A stretch of DNA of 64,000 nucleotides from Streptomyces cellulosae (GTDB lineage: Bacteria > Actinomycetota > Actinomycetes > Streptomycetales > Streptomycetaceae): contig BNBH01000031.1 in assembly GCA_014655195.1 (NCBI GenBank), forward strand, positions 11,326 to 75,325, in the 5' to 3' direction. The first letter of the stretch is position 1. Each line of letters starts with the position of its first letter. Below the pieces are notes generated by a model that ran no database searches, was not told where the DNA came from, and saw only the letters and a program-made list of their open reading frames with translations. Shown here piece by piece: positions 34,721-43,181 of the stretch. Position numbers and translations under genes: made by a program.

Positions 34721-36212
34721 ACCGCACCAGCTCCACCACCCCGTAGACCGCGAGGACGACGAGCGCCGCCTGCGGGGGCCAGTCGCCGAACCGCACGTAC
34801 AGTGTGGTGCCCCGGGCCAGCGGCACGTCGTACACGTGCGCGGCCGAGGCGTCCGTGCCGAGCCACGGGCCGATCCGCCCGCCGCCCGCGCCGTACACGG
34901 CGGACACCCCGGTCAGGGTCGCGTGCACCATCGGGCGGCCGGTCTCGGCGGCGCGCAGCGCGGCCAGCGAGGCGTGCTGCCCGGGCGCCCAGCTCTGCTG
35001 GAACGTCGACGTGGACGACTGCGCGAGCAGCACGCCCGCGCCGTCCTGCACGAGATGGCGGCTCATGTCGGGGAACGCCGTCTCGAAGCACACCATCGGA
35101 CCGATCCGCAGACCGTCGCCCACGTCCATCACGACCTGCTCGGAGCCGCGCCTGCGGTCCTCGCCGGCCGCCTTGCCGACGGACGTCGCCCAGCCCAGCA
35201 GCGAGCGGGCCGGGATGTACTCCCCGAAAGGCACCAGCCGCATCTTGTCGTACCGGTCACCGGTCGGGCCGTCCGGGCCGATCAGCACCGAGCTCTTGTA
35301 GATGCCGGGCTTGTCCGAGCGCCGCGCGTCCACGTTGACCAGGATCTCCGCGTCCGTCGCCCGGGACAGCGCGGCCAGCCGCCGGGCCAGGTCGGGGCGG
35401 TCGCCCAGGTCGAAGCCGACACTGCTCTCGCCCCAGACGACCAGGTCGACGCCCTGTCCGGCCAGCTCACGGGTCAGCCGCTCCTCGCGGTCGAAGCGGC
35501 GGTCGGCGCTGTCCGGGCCCGCGACGACCCCCGGCTGCACGAGCGCGATGCGTGTCCGCTCCCCGGTCTGCTCCGGGCGCGGCGCCCCCGCCCACGCGGC
35601 CGACCCCGCGGCGGCCACGGCCACCAGCCCCGCCACCGCCGGCACCCGCGCCCGGCGTATCGCGACCAGCACGGCCACCGCAACGTTCAGCGCCACCACC
35701 AGGAAGCTCGGCAGCCACACCCCGCCCACCGACACCAGCCGCAGCGCCGCCTCCACCCGCCACTGGCTCGCGCCCAGCACTCCCCACGGCCCGCCGAGCC
35801 CCTGCCAGGAGCGGATCAGCTCGATCGCCAGCCAGCCCGACGGCACCACCAGCAGCGCGGCCGCCACGCGGCGCGCGGACGGCGAGCCGCCCAGCGTCCG
35901 GCGCACCAGCCACCCCCACGGCGCCCACAGCGCGCCCAGCAGCGCGGCGATGACGAACGTGAACACGTGCAGGCTGGGCAGCAGCCAGTGGTGCATGGCG
36001 AGCATGAACCCGAACGCGCCCCACCAGCCGTCGAACGCGGCCCGGCGCCCGGTCGGCGCGGAGCGGATCAGCAGCAGCCAGGGGACCAGGGCGACGTAGG
36101 CGATCCACCACAGGTTCGGGGCGGGGAACGCCAGGACGGGCAGCGCGCCCGCGACCGCGGCGACGACCGAGCGGCGCCACGGGGAGGCGAGGTGGTGGCC
36201 GAGATTGCTCAT
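34644..36212 (-). CDS. lnt: Apolipoprotein N-acyltransferase
   Basis: A 522-residue membrane enzyme that adds the third acyl chain to lipoproteins. The N-terminal half has six to seven hydrophobic helices (ALPVLAFPAPNLWWIAYVALVPWLLL, then FGFMLAMHHWL). The C-terminal half is an extracytoplasmic nitrilase-like domain with the catalytic triad visible: Glu262 in VVWGESSVGFD, Lys323 in YDKMRLVPFGEYIP and Cys375 in MVCFETAFPD. A last helix precedes a basic tail. Streptomyces often carry two Lnt homologues; this is a complete one. GGAGG lies 6 nt before ATG 36212. The 3' 77 bp overlap the Gfo/Idh gene in antisense. Confidence 0.95.
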   Translation of the reverse strand: MSNLGHHLASPWRRSVVAAVAGALPVLAFPAPNLWWIAYVALVPWLLLIRSAPTGRRAAFDGWWGAFGFMLAMHHWLLPSLHVFTFVIAALLGALWAPWGWLVRRTLGGSPSARRVAAALLVVPSGWLAIELIRSWQGLGGPWGVLGASQWRVEAALRLVSVGGVWLPSFLVVALNVAVAVLVAIRRARVPAVAGLVAVAAAGSAAWAGAPRPEQTGERTRIALVQPGVVAGPDSADRRFDREERLTRELAGQGVDLVVWGESSVGFDLGDRPDLARRLAALSRATDAEILVNVDARRSDKPGIYKSSVLIGPDGPTGDRYDKMRLVPFGEYIPARSLLGWATSVGKAAGEDRRRGSEQVVMDVGDGLRIGPMVCFETAFPDMSRHLVQDGAGVLLAQSSTSTFQQSWAPGQHASLAALRAAETGRPMVHATLTGVSAVYGAGGGRIGPWLGTDASAAHVYDVPLARGTTLYVRFGDWPPQAALVVLAVYGVVELVRFRRGVRRPLGPPVRTAHGSPVRHGR

Positions 36213-36262
36213 GGGCGCCTCCCTACCCCGTGATGGCTCCAGTGTGCGTCCCGGACGCGGGT

Positions 36263-36751
36263 TCAGTCGATCACACCGTCCGGCCGTCCGCCGGTCGGGC
36301 GCCGCCACCTCTCCCGTACGACGACCCGGCTCAGCCGCCAGCCGTCGGGCGTGCGCAGCGCGGTGAACACGCACCGGCCGCCGCTCAGCAGATCGAGCAC
36401 GGCGGCTCCGTCCCCCTCCCCGTCGCCCCGGGAGGCGGGGCTGACGTAGTCGGTCCGCACCTCGGCCGTGTCGCCGGTGTCCCGCTCCCACGTCCCGAGG
36501 CGTATCCGCCGGTTGACGAAGAGGTGCTGCCGCACGGGGTACTCCGCACACCGTTCGGCCAGCCATCCGGCGACCGTCCCGGCGTCCCCCTCGATGCCGC
36601 CGGCGGCGCGGTAGTCCGCCCGGCCGTCCGGGGTGAACAGCCGCCGGTACGCCGCCCAGTCGCCGTCGTCCACGGCCACCGCGTAGTCGGTGACGAGCCC
36701 GTCCAGGTCCAGCCGGTCCCGTACGGTCGCGAGCTCCACACGCTGCGTCAT
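36263..36751 (-). CDS. SnoaL-like / NTF2-fold protein
   Basis: A 162-residue alpha+beta barrel protein. The start LATVRDRLDLDGLVTDYAVAVDDGDWAAYRRLFTPDGRADYRAAGG is the standard opening of SnoaL_4-type dehydratase/isomerase-like proteins, and RQHLFVNRRIRLG follows. These domains act as cyclases, dehydratases or hydratases on small molecules, or have unknown roles. No pathway genes accompany it. ATG 36751 has no clear ribosome binding site; AACACT lies 6 nt upstream, possibly a weak -10 of a leaderless mRNA. ATG 36769 is an alternative. Confidence 0.85.
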   Translation of the reverse strand: MTQRVELATVRDRLDLDGLVTDYAVAVDDGDWAAYRRLFTPDGRADYRAAGGIEGDAGTVAGWLAERCAEYPVRQHLFVNRRIRLGTWERDTGDTAEVRTDYVSPASRGDGEGDGAAVLDLLSGGRCVFTALRTPDGWRLSRVVVRERWRRPTGGRPDGVID

Positions 36752-36911
36752 CGGCTCAGTGTTGACCATGCGGGGAGCGCAGCCAAGGGGCGTGCGCGGA
36801 CATTCCCCGGTCCGCGGACTTCTCCCCGGCCCGCGGACCCGGGCGCGAGGCCGGCGGGGGCGTCTGCGAGTCTGGGGATCTTCGTATCGCGTTCTGCGCC
36901 AGGAGGTATCC

Positions 36912-37652
36912 ATGAAGCGTCTGGTCACGGTGGTCACCGGGGGGAGCCGGGGCATCGGCGCCGCGACCTGCCGTCGGCTGGCGGCCGAGGGGCACGACGT
37001 GGCGGTGAACTACGTCCGGGACGCCGACGCCGCCGAGAAGGTGGCCGAGGATGTGCGGGCCGCGGGGGCGCGGGCGGTGACCGTGCGGGCGGACACCTCC
37101 GTCGAGGCCGACGTGGAGCGGCTGTTCGAGGTGACGGAGCGCGAACTCGGGCCACTGACGGGGCTGGTGAACAACGCGGCGGTGACCGGGCCGCTCGGTC
37201 CTTTCACCGAGGTGAGCACGGACACCCTGCGGCGGGTCGTCGACGTCAACGTCACCGGCACGCTGCTGTGCGCGCGGCGGGCCGCCCAGTTGATGACGCC
37301 GCGCGGCGCGGGTGTGATCGTGAACATCTCCTCCGGCGCCGCCACCCTGGGCAGCCCCGGCGAGTACGTGCACTACGCGGCGACCAAGGCGGCCGTGGAC
37401 GCGCTGACGATGGGGCTGTCGAAGGAACTCGGCCCGGCCGGTGTGCGCGTCAACGCGGTCGCCCCGGGTCTGATCGACACGGAGATGCACGCCGCGATGG
37501 GGGCGCCGGACCGGGTCCGTGAGATGGCCGGGACCATTCCGCTCCGGCGGGCGGGACAGGCGGAGGAGATCGCCGCGGCGGTCGCCTGGCTGATGTCGCC
37601 GGAGGCCTCGTACACCACGGGGACGGTGCTGAGGGTCGCGGGCGGACGCTGA
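36912..37652 (+). CDS. Short-chain dehydrogenase/reductase
   Basis: A 246-residue classical SDR: TGGSRGIGAATCRRLAAEGHDVAVNYV for NADP, NNAAVTGPLG, catalytic Ser in VNISSGAATLG, Y-x-x-x-K in YAATKAAVDALT, APGLIDTEMHAAMG and a truncated-looking end RVAGGR. Closest in pattern to glucose-1-dehydrogenase/FabG-like enzymes; substrate unknown. AGGAGG lies 5 nt before ATG 36912. Confidence 0.9.
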   Translation: MKRLVTVVTGGSRGIGAATCRRLAAEGHDVAVNYVRDADAAEKVAEDVRAAGARAVTVRADTSVEADVERLFEVTERELGPLTGLVNNAAVTGPLGPFTEVSTDTLRRVVDVNVTGTLLCARRAAQLMTPRGAGVIVNISSGAATLGSPGEYVHYAATKAAVDALTMGLSKELGPAGVRVNAVAPGLIDTEMHAAMGAPDRVREMAGTIPLRRAGQAEEIAAAVAWLMSPEASYTTGTVLRVAGGR

Positions 37653-37689
37653 AAGAACAACTGAAAGGAACCGCGGTCCGGCGCGGGCG

Positions 37690-37869
37690 TCAGGCCGCCT
37701 CGACGACCCGCCCGCGGATCGCGGCCGCCCACTCGACGACCAGCATCTCGTACTCCTCACGCTCCTGGGCGGACAGGGAGCCGCCCGCCCGCAGCCACAG
37801 GGCGCGGATCTGCTCGTTCACCTCGGCGGCGGACCGCACGGAACCAGGGGGCGTTAAATCGGGGGACAT
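37690..37869 (-). CDS. Small conserved-looking protein (59 aa)
   Basis: A 59-residue frame: MSPDLTPPGSVRSAAEVNEQ, followed by IRALWLRAGGSLSAQEREEY and EMLVVEWAAAIRGRVVEAA. It is acidic and helical, with codon usage like that of real genes. TAGGCT lies 7 nt before the ATG, the pattern of leaderless genes here, and there is no ribosome binding site. Function unknown. It lies between the SDR (convergent) and uppP. Confidence 0.72.
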   Translation of the reverse strand: MSPDLTPPGSVRSAAEVNEQIRALWLRAGGSLSAQEREEYEMLVVEWAAAIRGRVVEAA

Positions 37870-38016
37870 GAGGACAAGCCTAGGGCCATGGACTGACGGT
37901 GCGCTACCGGACGGCTACGGGACCCGTATGGGTTCGGTCACGTGCCGCGGACACGTCCCGGGCGTACGTTCACCTGCAGAACCGTTTCCGCATGCCCGGC
38001 CCGCCCCTGCGGGCGA

Positions 38017-38892
38017 TCAGCCCGCCGACTCCGCCGCGTGCGGGCTGAGCGCGCCCGTGGCGACCAGGGCGATGATCACGATGCCGAGCGCGATCCGGTA
38101 CCAGACGAACGGCATGAAGCTCTTGGTCGAGATGAACTTCATGAACCACGCGATCACCGCGTACCCGGTGGCGAACGCGATCACCGTGGCGAAGAGCGTC
38201 GGGCCCCAGGAGACGTGCCCGCCGTCCGCCGCGTCCTTCAGCTCGAACAGGCCGGACGCCAGCACGGCGGGAATCGCGAGCAGGAACGAGTAACGGGCCG
38301 CCGCCTCACGCCGGTAGCCCATGAACAGGCCGCCGCTGATGGTGGCCCCGGAGCGGGAGACGCCCGGGATCAGGGCCAGCGCCTGGCACACGCCGTAGAT
38401 CAGGCCGTCCCGGACCGTCAGGTCGCCCAGCTCCTTGCGGGGCGCGGCCACCCGGTGCCGGCCGCCGCTCTCCGCGCGCGCCGCGAGCCGGTCGGCGACG
38501 CCCAGGACGACGCCCATGCCGATCAGCATCGCCGCCGTCAGCCGCAGATCGCGGAACGGGCCCTCGATCTGGTCCTTGAGCGTCACCCCGAGCACGCCGA
38601 TCGGGATCGAGCCGACGATGACCAGCCAGCCCATGCGGGCGTCCTGGTCCCGGCGCATCTCCCTGTCGGTGAGCGAGCGGGACCACGCGGACAGGATGCG
38701 TCCGATGTCCTTGCGGAAGTAGATCAGCACCGCGGCCTCCGTGCCGATCTGCGTGATCGCGGTGAAGGCGGCGCCGGGGTCCTCCCAGCCGGAGAAGGCC
38801 GCGGTCAGCCGCAGATGCGCGCTGGAGGAGACGGGCAGGAACTCGGTCAGACCCTGGACGAGGCCGAGGATCAGGGATTCGAACCAAGACAT
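38017..38892 (-). CDS. uppP: Undecaprenyl-diphosphatase
   Basis: A 291-residue polytopic membrane enzyme (BacA/UppP) that dephosphorylates undecaprenyl diphosphate to recycle the lipid carrier for cell-wall synthesis; it also gives bacitracin tolerance. Both family motifs are present: GLTEFLPVSSSAH (Glu17 to His26) and PGVSRSG (176-182, with catalytic Arg180). Eight or so hydrophobic segments. The ribosome binding site before ATG 38892 is weak. Monocistronic. Confidence 0.97.
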   Translation of the reverse strand: MSWFESLILGLVQGLTEFLPVSSSAHLRLTAAFSGWEDPGAAFTAITQIGTEAAVLIYFRKDIGRILSAWSRSLTDREMRRDQDARMGWLVIVGSIPIGVLGVTLKDQIEGPFRDLRLTAAMLIGMGVVLGVADRLAARAESGGRHRVAAPRKELGDLTVRDGLIYGVCQALALIPGVSRSGATISGGLFMGYRREAAARYSFLLAIPAVLASGLFELKDAADGGHVSWGPTLFATVIAFATGYAVIAWFMKFISTKSFMPFVWYRIALGIVIIALVATGALSPHAAESAG

Positions 38893-39071
38893 GGGGCAGT
38901 GGGGTCCAAGTGCCGATCGCGGAAAGGTCGAAGGGCCCACCCCCACCGCCGGCTGCGGTGCTGTCGATCATCGGACGTGCGATCTTCGGGCGTGCCGGAG
39001 GCGAACTGTAGCGCCCGGAGATGAAGTCCCGGCGAAGGTGCGGTGACCCGCCGCGTCCGTACGGGTGACGC

Positions 39072-39542
39072 TCAGGCCGCCGCCGGGCCGCCCACCGTCC
39101 AGCCCGGCACCCGCGGGTGCGCGGTCAGCTCCCGGTGCTTCGCCTCCTCGCCGCAGGCCCGGCAGGTGACGACCGGCACGAACTCGTGGCCGCAGTGATG
39201 CTCCAGCACCATCGGCGTGCCGCTGTCCGCCCGCAGATGCCGGTCGCCCCACTCCTTCAGGGTCCACAGCACGGGCTCCAGTTCGAGACCCGCCTCGGTG
39301 GGCCGGTACTCGAAGCGCTGCGGGCGCTCGCTGTACGGGCGCTTGGTGAGGATCCCGGCGTCGACCAGCCGGCGCAGCCGCGTGGCCAGGATGTCGCGCG
39401 GCGCGCCGATGTTGCGCACGAGCTGGTCGAAGCGGCCGTTGCCGAGGCACACCTCGCGCAGCACGAGCAGGGAGTACTTCTCGCCGACGAGGGCGAGCGT
39501 GTCGGCGATCGAGCAGGGGCGCGGATCTTTGGAGACGGCCAT
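39072..39542 (-). CDS. HxlR family transcriptional regulator
   Basis: A 156-residue winged-helix regulator. Residues 5-105 fit HxlR: CSIADTLALVGEKYSLLVLREVCLGNGRFDQLVRNIGAPRDILATRLRRLVDAGILTKRPYSERPQRFEYRPTEAGLEL. A C-terminal extension has HHCGHEFVPVVTCRACGEEAKHRE, with Cys and His residues spaced like a zinc ribbon. The leading cysteine (C10) is conserved in redox-sensing HxlR proteins. It is divergent from the thiolase gene, a likely target. ATG 39542 lies 6 nt after TAAACT on its strand; probably leaderless. Confidence 0.92.
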   Translation of the reverse strand: MAVSKDPRPCSIADTLALVGEKYSLLVLREVCLGNGRFDQLVRNIGAPRDILATRLRRLVDAGILTKRPYSERPQRFEYRPTEAGLELEPVLWTLKEWGDRHLRADSGTPMVLEHHCGHEFVPVVTCRACGEEAKHRELTAHPRVPGWTVGGPAAA

Positions 39543-39575
39543 GGGATCAGTTTACGGGCATGACCGGAAGTGGGT

Positions 39576-39603
39576 TTGATTTTCCAACGTACAGGGTTAT
39601 GGT
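39576..39603 (+). promoter_or_regulatory. Putative thiolase promoter
   Basis: TTGATT (39576-39581), 16-bp spacer, TATGGT (39598-39603). Expected start of transcription near 39610, 70 nt before the ATG. The region is AT-rich for this genome. Confidence 0.65.
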
Positions 39604-39680
39604 GAGTTCGGATTTCCTACTCACCGGTAGCCCACCCCGGGTGACCGTCCTGAACCGGTCCGGCCAAGGAGGCCCGCACC

Positions 39681-40850
39681 ATGCGTGACGCAGTCATCGT
39701 GGAAGCCGTGCGCACACCCGTCGGCAAGGGCAAGCCCAACGGCGCCCTCGCCCACGTCCACCCCGTCGAACTGCTCGCCCACACCCTGCGCACCCTCGTC
39801 GAACGCTCCGGCGTGGACCCGGAGCTGATCGACGACGTCATCGGCGGCACCGTCGACCAGGTCGGCGAGCAGGCCATGAACACCACCCGCTACGCCGCCC
39901 TCTCCGCCGGACTCCCCGAGTCCGTGCCCGCCACGACCGTCGACCGCCAGTGCGGCTCCTCCCAGCAGGCGGTGCACTTCGCCGCCCAGGGCGTCGTCTC
40001 CGGCGCGTACGACATCGCCGTCGCCTGCGGGGTCGAGTCCATGAGCCGGGTTCCGATGTGGTCCAACGTGCCCGAGGGCAAGGACCCGTTCGGTCCCGGC
40101 ATCGCCGCGCGCTACCCGGAGGGGCTCGTCCCGCAGGGCATCAGCGCCGAGCTCATCGCCGCCAAGTGGTCCATCGGCCGCGGGCAGATGGACGCCTTCG
40201 CGGTGTCCTCGCACCGCAAGGCCGCCGCGGCCTGGGACGCGGGGCTGTTCGACGCGGAGGTCGCGCCGCTGGAGGGCGTCACGCGCGACGAGTGCGTGCG
40301 GCCTGACACCAGCACCGAGGTCCTGGCCGGGCTCAGGCCCGCCTACCACGACCCGGTCTTCGCCGAGCGCTTCCCGCAGATCGAGTGGAACGTCACCGCG
40401 GGCAACGCCAGCCCCGTCAACGACGGCGCCTCCGCCGTCCTCGTCATGGCGGGGGAGACGGCCGCGAAGCTCGGCCTGCGCCCCCTCGCCCGGCTGCACA
40501 GCTTCGCCGTCACCGGCTCCGACCCGCTGCTGATGCTCACGGGTGTCGCCCCGGCCACCGAGAAGGTGCTGCGCCGGGCCGGAATCCCCCTCGGCGACAT
40601 CGACCTCTTCGAGGTCAACGAGGCGTTCTCCAGCGTGGTCCTCGCCTGGCAGCAGGAGACCGGCGCCGACCTGGCCAAAGTCAACGTCCACGGCGGTGCC
40701 ATCGCCCTCGGCCACCCGCTCGGCGCGAGCGGCACCCGCCTGACGACCACCCTGGTCCACGCCATGCGGGAACGCGGTGCGCGCTATGCGTTGCAGACCA
40801 TGTGCGAGGCGGGCGGGCTCGCCAACGCGATGATCCTGGAGCGGGTCTGA
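39681..40850 (+). CDS. Acetyl-CoA acetyltransferase (thiolase)
   Basis: A 389-residue thiolase. The nucleophilic Cys91 sits in TVDRQCGSSQQAVHFAA; NEAFSSVV, GGAIALGHPLGASGTR (catalytic His) and the final CEAGGLANAMILERV with the second catalytic Cys are all intact. It condenses or cleaves acyl-CoA; biosynthetic versus degradative direction cannot be told from sequence. AAGGAGG lies 9 nt upstream of ATG 39681. Divergent from the HxlR regulator, with its own promoter. No other beta-oxidation genes adjoin. Confidence 0.94.
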   Translation: MRDAVIVEAVRTPVGKGKPNGALAHVHPVELLAHTLRTLVERSGVDPELIDDVIGGTVDQVGEQAMNTTRYAALSAGLPESVPATTVDRQCGSSQQAVHFAAQGVVSGAYDIAVACGVESMSRVPMWSNVPEGKDPFGPGIAARYPEGLVPQGISAELIAAKWSIGRGQMDAFAVSSHRKAAAAWDAGLFDAEVAPLEGVTRDECVRPDTSTEVLAGLRPAYHDPVFAERFPQIEWNVTAGNASPVNDGASAVLVMAGETAAKLGLRPLARLHSFAVTGSDPLLMLTGVAPATEKVLRRAGIPLGDIDLFEVNEAFSSVVLAWQQETGADLAKVNVHGGAIALGHPLGASGTRLTTTLVHAMRERGARYALQTMCEAGGLANAMILERV

Positions 40851-41314
40851 CGGGACCCCGTCGAGGGGCGGGGTGGTCGGTGCGGCGGGTGATCCCCGTC
40901 GCGCCACGCCCTCGGGACGGGCGTGGTGATCGGTCGCGCACGCCCTCGGGACGGGCACGGTGATCGGTCGCGCCACGTCGCGGAGCGGGCTGACGGACGC
41001 TGCGGCCCGCTGCCGCCAGGGGCGGGGACGGCGGACGGGTCCGCCGTGCCGCAGCCCCGGGGCGGGCAGGGCGAGCGCTCGTCCGGACACGGCTCCGGGT
41101 CGGGCCGCGCTCCGTCCCGCCACGGTCGGGGTGGATGTGACGGGCCGTCCGTCGGGCCGCGGCCCCGAGACGGCTGTGACGGGCGCGCTGAGGCGTGCCG
41201 GCGTGGGCCGCGGGCGAGATGGCGGGCCGTCCGTCGTGCCACGGCAACGGGGCGGTCACGGCGGGCGGGCTGTCGTAGCGCGAGCCGGAGTGGGTCCGGG
41301 GTGTGCCTGGCCTG
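40851..41314. repeat. Gene-free repeat-containing stretch
   Basis: About 460 bases without a supported gene. It contains a tandem pair of about 34 bp (40901-40935 and 40936-40969; core CGCCCTCGGGACGGGC then GGTGATCGGTC) and the start of a third copy. The rest to 41300 holds looser copies of GGGCCGTCCGTCG and CCACGG motifs. Both flanking genes end into it. Confidence 0.7.
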
Positions 41315-42103
41315 CTATCTGGCGCGCAGCCGGTTCCGCTTGCGCCACGCCACCACCGCGCCCGCCAGACCCGGCAGGGCGATGCAGGCCAGTGCGATCA
41401 GGAAGGCCGGGGACGTCGGGGTGGAGGCGCGGGCGCCCGCCACCACGTAGGCGGCGGTGTTCGGGATCGAGCCGAGCGCCGTCGCCAGCAGGAACGGCAG
41501 CAGGCCCATACGGGAGACCGAGGCGCAGTAGTTGGCGGCGGCGAACGGGATCCCGGGGAACAGCCGCGCCGCCAGCATCGACCGGAAACCGTGCCGGCTG
41601 AGCTGGTTGTCCGCGGCCTTCAGCCAGCGCCCGCGCAGCAGCGGCCGCAGCGCCTCCTGGCCGAGCACCCGGCCCAGGCAGAACGCCAGACCGGCGCCCA
41701 GCACCGTCCCGCCCAGCGCCGCGACCAGACCGAACTGTGAGCCGAACAGCGCCCCCGCGGCCAGGTTCAGCAGCGGACGCGGCACGAACGCCACCGTGCA
41801 CGCCCCGTACGCCACCGCGTAGGCGACGACGCCCAGGACGCCGCCGAGCCGGGCCGGCAGGCCGTCGGTCAGCAGCTGCTGCGGCTCCAGCACCACCATG
41901 ACCGCCGCCGCCGAGGCGAGCAGCACGACCAGCAGCGACAGCCGGGACCACGGCGACAGCAGGACTCTCACGCACCGGCCGGCGAGACCGGGAGCGGGCG
42001 CGAGAACGGGAGCGGCCGTGGGGACGGCGACCGCGAGGTCGGACGAGCCGGCCCGGGGACGGGCCGTGGCGGTGCCCCCAGAGCGGTTGGTGGCATCGAG
42101 CAT
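41315..42103 (-). CDS. TVP38/TMEM64 (VTT domain) membrane protein
   Basis: A 262-residue membrane protein. After a disordered N-terminus (about 45 residues) come a helix (LSLLVVLLASAAAVMVVL) and the VTT domain: YAVAYGACTVAFVPRPLLNLAAGALFGSQFGLVAALGGTVLGAGLAFCLGRVLG, then FRSMLAARLFPGIPFAAANYCASVSRMGLLPFLLATALGSIPNTAAYV. VTT/DedA-superfamily proteins move or scramble lipids, including undecaprenyl phosphate in other bacteria; the role here is inferred only from family. ATG 42103 lies 6 nt after TAGTGT with no ribosome binding site. Confidence 0.9.
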   Translation of the reverse strand: MLDATNRSGGTATARPRAGSSDLAVAVPTAAPVLAPAPGLAGRCVRVLLSPWSRLSLLVVLLASAAAVMVVLEPQQLLTDGLPARLGGVLGVVAYAVAYGACTVAFVPRPLLNLAAGALFGSQFGLVAALGGTVLGAGLAFCLGRVLGQEALRPLLRGRWLKAADNQLSRHGFRSMLAARLFPGIPFAAANYCASVSRMGLLPFLLATALGSIPNTAAYVVAGARASTPTSPAFLIALACIALPGLAGAVVAWRKRNRLRAR

Positions 42104-42109
42104 CCGGTG

Positions 42110-42145
42110 ACACTAACCGACATATGTGCGAGATCGCCGTAGTGT
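42110..42145. promoter_or_regulatory. Mirrored divergent leaderless promoters
   Basis: TAGTGT occurs on the minus strand (42115-42110), 6 nt before the VTT-protein ATG, and on the plus strand (42140-42145), 7 nt before the AlkD-like ATG. The palindrome ACATATGT (42120-42127) sits between. The two -35 regions must overlap. Confidence 0.6.
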
Positions 42146-42152
42146 TCGTCTC

Positions 42153-42881
42153 ATGCGCGTCACAGAGGACCGTCCGGCGCCGCCGCGGGTGCCGGACAGC
42201 ACGCCGGCCGACACGGTGCTGGAACGGCTCGTCGCCGCGTACGCGTCCGCCGCCGACCCCGTCGCGGCCGACGCCATGCGGGCGTACATGAAGGACGTCG
42301 CGCCCTTCCTGGGCCTGAAGACACCGGTGCGCCGCGCCCTGTCCCGCACCGTCGAGGCCGGACTGCCCCGCCCGACCGAGGCCGACTGCACGGCGGTCGC
42401 GCTGCGCTGCTGGGAGCTGCCCGAGCGCGAGTACCACTACTTCGCCGTCGACTACCTGCGCCGGCACGTACGACGGTGCTCCTCCGGCTTCCTGCCCGTG
42501 ACCCGGCACCTCGTCACCACCGTGCCCTGGTGGGACACCGTCGACCTGCTCGCCGCGCACGTCGTCGGGGCGCTCGTCGCAGCCGACCCCGCGCTCACCG
42601 CCGAGATGGACCGGTGGAGCGCCGACGACGACATGTGGCTCGTGCGCACCGCGCTGCTCCACCAGCTCCGCCACAAGGAACGCACCGACAGCGACCGGCT
42701 CTTCGACTACTGCCTGCGCCAGTCGGGACACCCCGACTTCTTCGTCCGCAAGGCCATCGGCTGGGCCCTGCGCGAGTACGCCAAGACCGACCCGGACGCG
42801 GTACGGGATCTCCTCGCGCGCGAGGGCGACCGGTTCGCGCCGCTGTCGGTGCGGGAGGCGCTGAAGAACATCGGGGCATGA
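42153..42881 (+). CDS. DNA alkylation repair (AlkD-like) protein
   Basis: A 242-residue HEAT-like helical protein of the AlkC/AlkD superfamily. Signatures are YMKDVAPFLGLKTPVRRALSR, CWELPEREYHYFAVDYLRRH, WWDTVDLLAAHVVG and the C-terminal FVRKAIGWALREYAKTDPDAVRDLL. The W-D and R-K residues line the DNA-binding cleft in the family, which excises alkylated purines by a non-flipping mechanism. ATG 42153 follows TAGTGT by 7 nt and has no ribosome binding site: probable leaderless mRNA. Divergent from the VTT-domain gene. Confidence 0.93.
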   Translation: MRVTEDRPAPPRVPDSTPADTVLERLVAAYASAADPVAADAMRAYMKDVAPFLGLKTPVRRALSRTVEAGLPRPTEADCTAVALRCWELPEREYHYFAVDYLRRHVRRCSSGFLPVTRHLVTTVPWWDTVDLLAAHVVGALVAADPALTAEMDRWSADDDMWLVRTALLHQLRHKERTDSDRLFDYCLRQSGHPDFFVRKAIGWALREYAKTDPDAVRDLLAREGDRFAPLSVREALKNIGA

Positions 42882-42945
42882 ACCTCGCGGGGTGAGCGGG
42901 GAAAATCGTTCGACGCCGGGCGCGGGGTCGGCGAGGATCGTCCTC

Positions 42946-43047
42946 ATGTTCCGGTACGCCTTCCCTCTCGCAGCATCCGCCGTCGCGGATGCCCCGAAGG
43001 CTGCCGTCACGGTTCTCGTCGCCGCAGTCGACGGCGCCCGAAGCTGA
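42946..43047 (+). CDS. Putative 33-residue leader peptide upstream of tuf3
   Basis: ATG at 42946 with GAGGA 8 nt upstream opens a 33-codon frame starting MFRYAFPLAASAVADAPKAA, alanine- and valine-rich, ending in TGA at 43047. A perfect 8-bp hairpin GCATCCGC-CGTC-GCGGATGC (42973-42992) lies inside it, and a 10-bp hairpin begins at its stop codon. It precedes tuf3 by 134 bp. A leader or attenuation role is inference. Confidence 0.45.
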   Translation: MFRYAFPLAASAVADAPKAAVTVLVAAVDGARS

Positions 43048-43088
43048 CCCTCCCCGGATCGCCCGGCGGACCCCGCAGGGGGAGGGTC
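43046..43088 (+). promoter_or_regulatory. Hairpin upstream of tuf3
   Basis: GACCCTCCCC (43046-43055) pairs perfectly with GGGGAGGGTC (43079-43088). It starts on the leader ORF stop codon, so ribosome position could affect its folding. It may instead terminate the upstream AlkD-like transcript. Confidence 0.5.
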
Positions 43089-43181
43089 GGGCAGGTTCCT
43101 GGGGGTCCCCGTCCCGGCCGCGCCGATCCGCCGCGCCCGGGGCCTGACGCGTCATCACCTGAGAGGCTTCCAGGTACCGCC

